Shown: piece by piece, positions 11,422-19,799 of the stretch
Numbering within the stretch: the first letter of the stretch is position 1
How the letters are laid out: every line of letters begins with the position of its first letter
NCBI GenBank assembly: GCA_032718475.1
Contig: JAUCBJ010000628.1
Location: 1 to 31,368 of the forward strand
From: Nemertoderma westbladi
Taxonomy: Eukaryota; Xenacoelomorpha; Nemertodermatida; Nemertodermatidae
Reading direction: 5' to 3'
DNA length: 31,368 bases
Program-made: the position numbers and the translations under genes
Notes under the pieces: model-generated
What the model saw: the letters and a program-made list of their open reading frames with translations, nothing else
What the model was told of the DNA's origin: nothing
Databases searched by the model: none

Positions 11422-12157
11422 TGATAGATCAATAGATCAGGTTCACACAGATCTATAGATCAGGTTCACACGGATCTATAGATCAGGTACACACTGATCT
11501 ATAGATCAGGTTCAAACAGATCTATAGATCAGGTTCACACAGATCTATAGATCAGGTTCACACATATCTATAGATCAGGTTCACACAGATCTATAGATCA
11601 GGTTCAAACAGATCTATAGATCAGGTTCACACAGATCTATAGATCAGGTTTACACAGATCTATAGATCAAGTTCACACAGATCTATAAATCAGGTTCACA
11701 CAGATCTATATATCAGGTTCACACAGATCTATAGATCAGGTTCAAACATATCTATAGATCAGGTTCACACAGATCTATAGATCAGATTCACACAGATCTA
11801 TAGATCAGGTTCAAACAGATCTATAGATCAGGTTCACACAGATCTATAGATCAGGTTCACACTGATCAATATATCAGGTTCACACAGATCTATAGATCAG
11901 GTTCACACAGATCTATAGATCAGGTTCAAACAGATCTATAGATCAGGTTCACACAGATCTATAGATCAGGTTCACACTGATCAATATATCAGGTTCACAC
12001 AGATCTATAGATCAGGTTCACACAGATCTATAGATCAGGTTCACACAGATCTATAGATCAGGTCCAAACAGATCTATAGATCAGGTTCACACAAATCTAT
12101 AGATCAGGTTCAAACAGATCTATAGATCAGGTTCAAAGATCTATAGATCAGGTTCAC
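11422..12157. repeat. 23-bp palindromic minisatellite
   Basis: About 32 units of AGATCTATAGATCAGG followed by TTCACAC. Each unit includes the 12-bp palindrome GATCTATAGATC. Variants TTCAAAC for TTCACAC and TGATCAATATATC for AGATCTATAGATC recur, the latter within a duplicated block (about 11865 and 11970). It lies about 90 bp inside the intron downstream of exon 12250-12327. Unlike the four junction arrays, its unit does not match the neighbouring exon or splice donor. Confidence 0.95.
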
Positions 12158-12249
12158 TATGAACTCAAACTTTCAAAAGTTTATTTTAAGTTACTACTAT
12201 CAAAAGAAAAGTTAAAAAACAGACAAAACAATCCGAAGTTATGACTTAC

Positions 12250-12327
12250 CTAGAGATTCGTGGCCTTTCTTTAGAACAATAGTTCTCTCTAAATTCTCCG
12301 GTAAACCGCCAGAATCAGGTGGCGAAT
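12250..12327 (-). CDS. MPDZ: MPDZ-like exon: start of PDZ6-type domain
   Basis: The acceptor tttgttttgcag precedes 12327 and the donor CTCTAG|GTAAGT (near-perfect consensus) follows 12250. Two leading bases complete a codon and one base is left over. It encodes SPPDSGGLPENLERTIVLKK and then GHESL(G), the short linker and first strand of a PDZ domain. ERTIVLKKGHESLG aligns with the start of MPDZ PDZ6. The carboxylate-binding loop is split by the intron after the first base of its glycine codon and resumes at 9239 as GLTL. Confidence 0.88.
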
Positions 12328-12500
12328 CTGCAAAACAAATTAAATATAAATATTTTATCAGGAATCTTCTTCAGACTTAAGGTTTTAGAAAATAAAAGAG
12401 TTGAATAGATACTGAGTGTTCAACCTGTTACTTCCCTCCTTATATATGTGTGTAATATTATGGGTTTGTTCAGAAGTGGAAAAAATGAGAAAGCGCGTCA

Positions 12501-12590
12501 TCGGGGGTTGAACCAGCGCTATACGTACGTTTCGGCCTAATAGGCCTCATCAGTAGCGCTAACCAGCTCAGCCACTAGACTAGCCCCCGA
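12501..12590 (-). mobile_element. tRNA-like small element carrying a hammerhead ribozyme
   Basis: On the minus strand the segment starts TCGGGGG (12590-12584) and ends CCCCCGA (12507-12501), a perfect 7-bp closing stem. Inside is a tRNA D-arm/A-box match TGGCTGAGCTGG (12574-12563) followed by TTAGCGC, then a hammerhead core, then a B-box-like GGTTCAACCCC (12514-12504). The ribozyme occupies the place of the anticodon region. No ORF is present. It may be a SINE/retrozyme-type element or the end of a larger retroelement; target duplications were not found. Confidence 0.65.
12515..12560 (-). ncRNA. Hammerhead ribozyme (minimal stem III, GUA cleavage triplet)
   Basis: Read 5'-3' on the minus strand: stem I AGCGCTA, core CTGATGA, stem II GGCC-TATTA-GGCC, core GAAA, stem III CGTACGTA, then stem I' TAGCGCT. 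Stem I is seven perfect pairs (12560-12554 with 12521-12515), and stem II is four. Stem III is only the palindrome ACGUACGU with no loop, as in the dimer-active hammerheads of Schistosoma satellites and Penelope-like elements. The predicted cleavage is after A at 12522 (triplet GUA). All catalytic-core positions (CUGAUGA, GAAA, UH) are present. Activity is inferred from structure only. Confidence 0.85.
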
Positions 12591-13237
12591 CACTCACAGT
12601 CCCACCTAATCCACTTCTATTGAACGGGCAGTCTTAAATAGGCAACAGGCGATGGGAGCTGTCGAATTCACCGATAACACTTATACATACGATACACTTA
12701 AAGAATACAACCGGCAATTGTTGCTATAGTAACTTGAATTGACTGGAACACCAACGGAATAATATATAGAAATAATTTAACTGAAATAATAATAATATCG
12801 GCAATATCGCTAAATATTTATAATATAAAAAAGGAAACACAAAGTAAAATTAGCAATCTTGTTATCTGTGAACTTTGAATAATTCCCTCTTCTACACAAA
12901 GGTAATGGCGTTATTTCATTGGTTGCTATGGAACAAGTATTTCCCTAAACATTCCCTATAGAATCGATCTATCTGCTCCTATCACTTCCCCGTTAGTTGC
13001 GGTAGGCCTAAATACCATTTGGCAAGATAAAATTATGTCATTTCATTATTATTGCAGTGTTGATATGTAAAAATTTGCATACAGCATTTTATTTTGTAAA
13101 TACGTATAATATTCGATATCAAATTTACGATAAAAATTCAGCCAATTAATTAATTAATTTAATTAATTTCAATGTTTTAATTTTTCTATCGAAAATTATC
13201 ACCGAATCAGGAGATTTAGTATAATTCGAGGGTTGCT
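12591..13237. other. Intron segment without recognised genes; upstream region of the nested ORF
   Basis: AT-rich with TAATTAATTAATTTAATTAA near 13145-13165. It must hold the promoter and 5' UTR of the plus-strand ORF starting at 13238 if that gene is expressed; no clear TATA element or CpG-rich core promoter was identified. Confidence 0.4.
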
Positions 13238-14092
13238 ATGGAATTGAAACCCACGTCACTGAACTACGCAATAGAACAGGTCCTCAGATCGGTGACGTCA
13301 TCGCATCGCGTCGCTAAGGAGATCTCAGAATCCATGGGAGTAACCCCGGATGACGCCAAGGCCCTACTAGCCGACCACCCATTGGACAGCCGACTGTGGA
13401 AGGGAGAGCAGCCCCCTAGCGGCTACCCAGTACATCCGCTGTATCGGATTCTAGGCATCCGATTGGTCCAATGGGCCCTAACTGGCCAATCCCCAGTCGA
13501 AACGATGAATAACTTCCATCTATTGGACGAGAAGGGCTACCAGAAAGATAGGCAGAACATGTTCACCGAGATCAAACCCTTTATAAAGAAGCTGCAATCT
13601 GATTGGTTCACCTACGACGAATCAACTCGCTTCAGTTTAATTAAACTGATACTTAAATCGTTGAAGCGACGAGGGATTCAGGATTTACTAGGAATGCGAA
13701 GGACTATCAGCAGTTTGGATGTATTCCCTCCCGCTAGGAGCGACTTACTGGCATCCTTTACGGCGGTAAACTCGCCAGACAACCCGCACTCGCGGCTGAC
13801 AGTGGGGGCCCGCGCGTTATCCAAACATTGCCACCGAGACGTGAGTTCCGCCTGGTGGGGCGAGTGTTCCGGCGCCGAGGAACGCCGGAACGCGCACGCG
13901 TTGGGCGTTGTGGAACGGATTCTGGATGACGCCGCGTGGTTGAACGCCCACGCCATGGTGCACGATACCCAGGTGGTGGAGGTGCGGACGGGCGATGGGT
14001 ACGGGGCGAGGTGGGGCGCGGACGGGAGGGCGTTCAGGGGGTTCCTGGAGCCCCAGATGGAGGACGGGCACGATGTGGGGTGGAGACACTAG
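13238..14092 (+). CDS. Intronless conserved-looking protein, nested in the host intron (284 aa)
   Basis: A continuous 284-codon ORF opposite to the host gene, inside its intron between 12327 and 20342. I do not recognise the family. The protein is soluble, without signal peptide or membrane segment. The N-terminal half is helical and charged (MELKPTSLNYAIEQVLRSVT; WALTGQSPVETMNNFHLLDE). The C-terminal half is rich in His, Trp and Cys (ALSKHCHRDVSSAWWGECSG, then HALGVVERILDDAAWLNAHA and MVHDTQVVEVRTGDGYGARW) and ends in FRGFLEPQMEDGHDVGWRH. The conserved-looking aromatic and His pattern suggests a folded, possibly metal-binding domain, but that is conjecture. GC content rises sharply after about 13800. 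Lack of introns suggests a retrocopy or a compact nested gene. The stop codon is inside a tandem triplication. Confidence 0.75.
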   Translation: MELKPTSLNYAIEQVLRSVTSSHRVAKEISESMGVTPDDAKALLADHPLDSRLWKGEQPPSGYPVHPLYRILGIRLVQWALTGQSPVETMNNFHLLDEKGYQKDRQNMFTEIKPFIKKLQSDWFTYDESTRFSLIKLILKSLKRRGIQDLLGMRRTISSLDVFPPARSDLLASFTAVNSPDNPHSRLTVGARALSKHCHRDVSSAWWGECSGAEERRNAHALGVVERILDDAAWLNAHAMVHDTQVVEVRTGDGYGARWGADGRAFRGFLEPQMEDGHDVGWRH

Positions 14093-14180
14093 GGGGCGCT
14101 GTAAGGGCACGATGTGGGGTGGAGACACTAGGGGGCGCTGGTAAGGGCACAATGTGGGGTGTAGACACTAGGGCGCGCTC
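14066..14180 (+). repeat. Three-copy 39/40-bp tandem repeat spanning the ORF stop codon
   Basis: Units begin at 14066, 14105 and 14145 with GGGCAC(G/A)ATGTGGGGT. The first unit encodes the last residues GHDVGWRH and the stop; the second and third repeat that coding end and stop in the 3' UTR. Each unit also carries ACACTAGGGGGCGC, a close match to the CTCF consensus CCASYAGRKGGCRS (third copy degenerate). Confidence 0.9.
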
Positions 14181-14395
14181 GACATGGAGTATATACTAAC
14201 TATATAGGTCATTGGTCATAAAATAGCGCTTTATAGCGTTACGATTTTGTTTCCCAAGCGACAGCGAGGGAAATAATAAAACGAGGGCCGTAAAACCTTT
14301 GAAGTGCTAATTATTTGTGATTATGAACTAAACATTCTAGAACAACCCTGTAACAGGAAAGCATGACATGTTAATTATAAACCTTTTCATCTCGT

Positions 14396-14466
14396 GCCAC
14401 ATTAGCGTAGTGGATAACGCGTCGGGTTATGAATGTAAAGGCCACTGGTTCGATTCTAACCTAATT
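14396..14466 (+). pseudogene. tRNA-like relic (tRNA pseudogene or SINE head)
   Basis: It has an A box TAGCGTAGTGG and a perfect D-arm (GCGT with ACGC), and a B box GGTTCGATTC at normal spacing. The loop TTATGAA would present anticodon ATG. The anticodon stem, T stem and acceptor stem do not pair, so a functional tRNA is unlikely. Confidence 0.5.
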
Positions 14467-14498
14467 AAATTTTGAAAGTTTTAGAATTGTGAAATAGT

Positions 14499-15035
14499 TA
14501 CACCATGTCCTGGAATATAGTGTCGTTATTCAGGTACATGCCCCCCCCCCCCCCCAAAAAAAAAAAACTTTCTACAAATCTTAATGAGATTGCATGACAT
14601 TTGAAACAGAGATAGTTTCACCTCCCTCCTCCTTACTGGGTGAGCCAGAATTTTTATTTTTGCTTTTATTCTTTAGATACAAGTGTTTAAAAAAAGTGTC
14701 TCCGTCGATATTGCACCAGTTACACCGCAGTTATCTTCTACCCTATAGCTGTTTGTTGGTACCAATGGAAAGCTGGTCATGCAAGGATTCCAAATATGTA
14801 AAAACATTAGAATTTGGTTGGGAAATATCTGAGATATGGGTATTCGAATGTTGCATGTATTTACTTGCCCTGCAGGCCATTTATTCTATTTAATAAATAC
14901 ACAATGTTCTAGAACATTTTGTTTATCTCTTAAGTAGCTTGGCAACAATGCAATGCCTACATGATAATACTAGTTTATAGATATTCATACATAATCAAAA
15001 TGTTCTAGAACATTGTGTATTATTATTAATAGAAT
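14499..15035 (+). mobile_element. Foldback repeat element, copy A
   Basis: It shares about 500 bp with 17943-18480: the start ACACC(A/G)TGTCCTGGAATATA, a C-run, GGGTGAGCCAGAAT, TTGCACCAGTTACACCGCA, then AATGTTCTAGAACATT on both sides of a central spacer. Inside, AATACACAATGTTCTAG and its inverted copy (about 14898-14923 and 14996-15021) form a long hairpin; the right arm ends early in this copy. The 99-codon ORF within it (14594-14893) is not conserved in copy B and is not a gene. Confidence 0.75.
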
Positions 15036-15433
15036 TACTACATTGGCATACTGTAAACTGTAAGATAAGTTTTAACATTTCTTACAAATTGTGGTGCGAG
15101 CATAAATCAAATCACGCAAATTTAAAAGAACCGGGTGTGTTGTCATAGCAAAGTTTCATTTGTTATTATGTGGGACGAGCCACAAAGTCAGCTAGCCTCA
15201 CGCCTTATAGTTTAGACAATTGTTTAGTTTACTTACTGCTGACCGACAAGGTTTATTTCTAATAGTCTTGTAAATAGGATTATTCCCCCAGGCTCCTTCC
15301 AGCCAGCTTGCTGGCTTTCTAGTGAAGTATCGGAAGAAAGAAAGAAATAATCTAATCAAATCAAATCTGAATGTTTTCGAAGTATTAATGTTGGCGCACA
15401 TAATTTTAAATGGAACAATTATATTATTATTAC

Positions 15434-15967
15434 CAGGGACGGGATACGATACGATACGAAAACGGATTTTCGTGTTTCGTTTCTCAGTATTTTCTTCGTA
15501 TCGAATTTCGTATCGTATCATAAAAATTGACTTCGTATCGTATAATACAAATAAATATTTTCTCGTATTTCGTATTTTTTTTCGATATTGGTACATCAAA
15601 TTCACAATTATTCCATAACTATAATATTGGGCCGTGTTGCATAACGTCCTTATGGATATTGTAGCCAGTAGACACACTATTGCTATAGCAAGTATACTGG
15701 AATATTGAAATAAAAAATATTTGCCTAGGCCTATTACATTGAGATTTTTATGATTTTCTAAGTGTATTACAAAATACAATACATATTAATATATTTATCA
15801 ATTCTTAGATAAAATACGATACGATAAAAACACGAAACATTTTTCGTATTTCGTATCGTATCTTGGATTTTTCTTATCGTATCGTATTTTCTCAGATTTG
15901 CGTTCGTATCGTATCGTAAAATGTTGCTTTGTACCGTATCGTATTTTCGTACCGTATCCTGTCCTTG
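15434..15967. mobile_element. hAT-type MITE with perfect 8-bp target site duplication
   Basis: The left end is CAGGGACGGGATACGATACG and the right end reads, inverted, CAAGGACAGGATACGGTACG. Both ends are flanked by ATTATTAC (15426-15433 and 15968-15975), an exact 8-bp duplication. CA(G/A)GG-starting terminal repeats with 8-bp duplications are diagnostic of the hAT superfamily. The interior is filled with copies of CGTATCGTAT/ATACGATACG in both orientations on each flank, so the element can fold extensively on itself. There is no transposase; open frames across it (e.g. 15198-15779 minus) are chance. Confidence 0.9.
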
Positions 15968-15975
15968 ATTATTAC

Positions 15976-16751
15976 AGCATACATTAATAGTACTGTACTG
16001 TATATACCAATATATCGGTAAGCACTCGTTACTCTATAAGTTTGTTGCAACATAGAATTGCGCCGAGATTGCAGCCTCGGATAATAATTTACGATTATTA
16101 AATAACTCAGACACCTGCCACCCGATAACGTTTCCAACAGTTATACTGCACATTCAGTTATATAGTTCGTTCAACACACTTATACTGTAGACTCAATGTC
16201 TTTCGTACATACAGCAGAGTATCTCCCTACCTACAGTACCTTACATAGTGTACAGTTGGTCTGTCAAACACACTCCACGTGTCTTACTGTAGGCCTAGTA
16301 TTTTTGCCGCAGAGCAGTATGTTCCTTTAGGCCTATATATACAATACCCACTCACTCTAGTCTGCTACTTTTTGAGGAAATCTTGTAGTTTTGTTAACAG
16401 GAAAGTCTTGCTGAATTTTCAAATACATAATATAATAATTTGTCATATTTCATATAATTAGGTACATTGAAATAAAGCGTGAAATAAATTGAAGGGAAAT
16501 AGTTCATATACCTCGGAACCCTTGGTATACAATTTGCTGGTGTTCGATATTGTGTAATATTACACAATTTATTGCTGTCAGTGGGACTAGAGTCTGAAAT
16601 AATGTTCAAATTTTTTTTTCAAAATTTCGATTTTTTTAAATTTCTAATTTTTTTTTCAGAATTTTGAATATTCGACTTCCCCAATCTTTTGTTTAAATAA
16701 ATTATTTTGATTTCAAACTTGTGTGGTTACAAATAAATAAATTCTGTGAAA
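15976..16751. other. Intron sequence and 5' region of the three-finger gene
   Basis: AT-rich with no coding signal. It immediately precedes the start codon at 16752 and probably includes that gene's promoter and 5' UTR. Some T-rich tracts near 16610-16660 are simple sequence. Confidence 0.4.
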
Positions 16752-16931
16752 ATGTTGAAATTATTGGTATTTGCAACATTTGTTGTAGTTGGATACAGTT
16801 TGAGGTGCAACCACTTAGACATGCCCGAAGAAATGATACGTTACATAGGATACGAAGACCAGCCAATAGAAGACATAGAGTTATATATTAGACATTTTAT
16901 AGTTATAAAAGGAAATTGCCTAATTTGCGCG
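16752..16931 (+). CDS. Secreted three-finger (Ly6/uPAR-like) protein, exon 1
   Basis: The ATG at 16752 opens a hydrophobic signal peptide, MLKLLVFATFVVVGYSLRC, and then the first half of the mature chain with Cys in RC-N, NC and IC. The exon ends at a phase-0 donor GCG|GTAAGC after 60 codons; without splicing the frame stops nine codons later. An in-frame GTG six bases upstream is not needed. The exon joins 17337-17498 across a 405-bp intron to give 113 residues with eight cysteines after the signal peptide, the size and Cys content of small Ly6/uPAR proteins. Confidence 0.75.
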
Positions 16932-17336
16932 GTAAGCGAGCACACAGTGTCTGTACTGTAAAGGAATAAATGGCATAGGTTAGGGTCACGACCTTCCAAA
17001 TAACGGGCCTGGCAAAATTCTAAACAACAACCAGTTTCACCGATTTAGCTAACACCAGAAATGTATTAACCTTCACACACACACAAGCACCCCAGTTAAT
17101 ATTATTAACAAGTAGAAACGCGTTTGACGAATTTCAATTGATTACCTCTGATTCTATGTCTCACTTTAGGTCTTAATAAATTATATTGTCATTTTCCGGG
17201 TTTGGCTCTTGAGACCTTGGGTTGTACGAAACCTACCAATCAGCTGACTATCGTCAAATTATTACTGATATATACAATTATTATTATTATATAGCTACAC
17301 TAACGGTAATGTAACAAATATTCTTATTTCATTCAG

Positions 17337-17498
17337 ACTTTAACCATGGAAGATAAAACAATGCCGTTTTGCGCAACTGAGGACAATTTGCATCTACCAA
17401 CATCTTTTGGTTCTGATTTCGAATCTATAGAACGTTTTGTTTGTGAAGGAAAAGACAACTGCAGCCTCCGTTTCTGCATTGAAGATCTTTGTAACTAA
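17337..17498 (+). CDS. Secreted three-finger (Ly6/uPAR-like) protein, exon 2
   Basis: The acceptor ttatttcattcag precedes 17337, phase 0. It encodes 53 residues and a stop (17496-17498). The ending VCEGKDNCSLRFCIEDLCN has the Cys spacing and terminal CN typical of three-finger domains. There is no C-terminal hydrophobic tail, so a soluble secreted product is more likely than a GPI-anchored one. AATAAA signals follow within 30 bp (near 17500 and 17512). The gene is nested in, and antisense to, a host-gene intron. The fold is known for very different roles (receptor modulators, immunity, toxins), and no specific role can be read from the sequence. Confidence 0.75.
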   Translation, partial: TLTMEDKTMPFCATEDNLHLPTSFGSDFESIERFVCEGKDNCSLRFCIEDLCN

Positions 17499-17673
17499 AT
17501 AAACTTTCCAATAAACTATGTTTGCATCAGTACTACTTGGTGTTGTTAGGTGATGGAAATATATTTATAATAAAGTGTATCGTTGGGTTTTGTGTCTTGT
17601 GTAACTGTGTAGACATAAGAAAGCTAATCTTATATGTATAATCTGCATTGATAATAAATAAGCTAAAATTTCA

Positions 17674-17726
17674 TCCGGAGCCGGAGTTCCGGCCGGAGCC
17701 GGAGTTCCGGCCGGAGCCGGAGCCGA
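17674..17726. repeat. GC-rich short tandem repeat (GGAGCCGGAGTTCCGGCC)
   Basis: Two full copies and a partial one of an 18-bp GC-rich unit with the self-complementary core CCGGAGTTCCGG, isolated within AT-rich DNA. Confidence 0.8.
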
Positions 17727-17796
17727 GGTTTCGTGATTGTTAATTCAAGTGTATTATTATAGTAGACATAGACAGATATGCGATCATGAAACATGA

Positions 17797-17821
17797 GGGG
17801 GGGGGGGGGGGGGGGGGGGGG
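17797..17821. repeat. Poly-G run (25 bp)
   Basis: Uninterrupted G homopolymer on the plus strand; the assembled length may be unreliable. Confidence 0.9.
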
Positions 17822-17942
17822 ATTTGATGCAAATTCTTACTTGGCGACTTAATATTTCGCGCCTCAATGTTAAATTATCAACTATGGGAAATGAGCAGTT
17901 TACAGTCGCATGCTATTCTATTCTAATCAATATACAATAAAC

Positions 17943-17981
17943 TACACCGTGTCCTGGAATATAGTGTCGTTATTCAGGTAC

Positions 17982-18016
<35 letters not shown>

Positions 18017-18578
18017 TTTTCTACAAATCTTAATGAGATTGCATGAAATTAGAAACATACATAGTTTCACCTCCCGACCACAGACTGGGTGAGCCAGAAT
18101 ATTTATTTTCGCTTTAATTCTTTAGCTACAAGCGTTTGAAAAAAGTGTCTCCTTCGATATTGCACCAGTTACACCGCAATTATTCTTCAAACATTTAGTG
18201 ATTTGTTGGTACCAATGGAAAGCTGACCATGCAAGGATTCCAAATATGTAAAAATATTGAATTTGGTTGGGAAATAGCTGAGATATGGGCATTCGAATTT
18301 TGCATGTATTAGCTTGCGCTGCAGGCCATTTATTCAATTAATAAATACACAATGTTCTAGAACATTTTGTTTATCTCATAAGTAGCTTGGCAACAATGCA
18401 ATGCCTACATGATAATACTAGTATATGGATATTCATACATAATCAAAATGTTCTAGAACATTGTGTATTAATTAAATAGAATAAATGGCCTGCAGCGCAA
18501 GTAAATACATGGAAAATTCAAATGCCGATAACTCAGCTATTTCCCAATCAAATTCAAATGTTTTTACATATTTGGAAT
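17943..18578 (+). mobile_element. Foldback repeat element, copy B (long hairpin)
   Basis: Same family as 14499-15035 but with a more complete right arm. 18237-18370 (ATTCCAAATATGTAAAAA to CATTTTG) is repeated in inverted orientation at about 18444-18578, leaving an ~73-bp central loop, so the transcript could fold into an imperfect hairpin of about 130 bp per arm. A 29-bp C-run (17985-18013) replaces the shorter C-run of copy A. No ORF of substance. Confidence 0.82.
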
Positions 18579-19503
18579 AAAGGTACATTATACACAATAT
18601 ATTATGTTGTTTTATTGTTAAATTTCATGATTACTTAACAAGATGTATAATAGATAATATTGGCCATTTCTTATATTTGTATATGTTGTACACGATTCAC
18701 AAACATTTTAGCTATACTAAAATTCTAGAACTATGTTCTAGACCTCTTAAAAAGGTTACAGAAAAAATTCTGAAACATTTTATATAATCCACAAACATGT
18801 TCTAGAACACAATGAAAATATAACAAAAACTAGCTAGTGCTAATACTCTGTTATTAACAGTAACCAAAACAGCGTGAGCTATAAATAAATAGGTGGATTA
18901 CTTACGGTTCGTCCGTTAAGACGAGCGTTTAAGTAATCCAGAAAATTAACAATAAAATATTTACATGTTTCGAGAAGAGGTATTAAGAATTACGCCATAT
19001 AATTCCAATAAAAACCGATATGTTTTATCCCTTATGAACCCCGGGTGTATATAATAAACCTAGATCGGCGAAATATCGCGTAGGAGCGGGAACAAACCCG
19101 ATTTCATTTTCATGTAATAATGTGTTATTTTACCCGAGAAAAAAAGAACCGGTGCGGATAGACTGGAGAGCAAGTAAGTAGCTCACTAGAGTGTTAAAGT
19201 ACAGTAATTAATTAACATGCCGGAGACAGTAATATATTGTTAAGCAGTAAGTAATAATTGTATAATGTAACTTGTGTATCTAACTACAAACTTTTATATG
19301 ACGCTAATAAAGTGTTCAACCCACCACGTTCACGTTGTTCAACCTTTGCAGCAACCTTTACGGGACTATCATCTAGCGTAATTGCCGCGGTTTGAGGAAT
19401 ATCTATTGAGTAATCGGCAGTTGAATGATGCTGCGAGAACAAGTAAACGGTTTATCTAAACTAATAAAACTATATTTATTGATGATGAATTTATATAGTA
19501 GAA
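18579..19503. other. Intron segment without genes; one short hairpin
   Basis: AT-rich sequence in which no gene is recognised. It holds further TTCTAGAAC motifs (18720-18810) related to the foldback family, and an 11-bp inverted repeat TGGATTACTTA (18894-18904) with TAAGTAATCCA (18930-18940). Confidence 0.5.
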
Positions 19504-19799
19504 CCCAAATAGCCCCGTCCGCGCCCACCCCACCCCCCAAATAGCCCCGTCCGCGCCCACCCCACCCCCCAAATAGCCCCGTCCGCGCCCACCCCACTCC
19601 CCAAATAGCCCCGTCCGCGCCCACCCCACTCCCCAAATAGCCCCGTCCGCGCCCACCCCACCCCCCAAATAGCCCCGTCCGCGCCCACCCCACTCCCCAA
19701 ATAGCCCCGTCCGCGCCCACCCCACTCCCCAAATAGCCCCGTCCGCGCCCACCCCACCCCCCAAATAGCCCCGTCCGCGCCCACCCCACTCCCCCAAAT
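19504..19799. repeat. 32-bp C-rich minisatellite (G-quadruplex-prone on gene strand)
   Basis: About nine units of CAAATAGCCCCGTCCGCG followed by CCCACCCCAC(C/T)CCC. On the minus strand, the sense strand of the host gene, each unit reads as four or more G-runs (GGGG, GGGG, GGG, GGGG) within 25 nt. Open frames through it (GVGWARTGLFGG) are repeat artefacts. The unit is not related to a neighbouring exon. Confidence 0.95.

Noticed and set aside
14396-14466. Functional tRNA gene (anticodon ATG)
   Set aside because: Only the D-arm pairs; anticodon, T and acceptor stems are broken.
14594-14893. 99-codon ORF in foldback copy A
   Set aside because: Not preserved in copy B, so not a conserved coding region.
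15198-16137. ORFs 15198-15779, 15322-15618 and 15892-16137
   Set aside because: They lie in or across the hAT MITE and AT-rich DNA; composition is low-complexity and no family is recognised.
19020-19400. Possible solo LTR (AATAAA near 19305, GC-richer patches)
   Set aside because: No matching TG...CA ends, target duplication or primer-binding site could be found.
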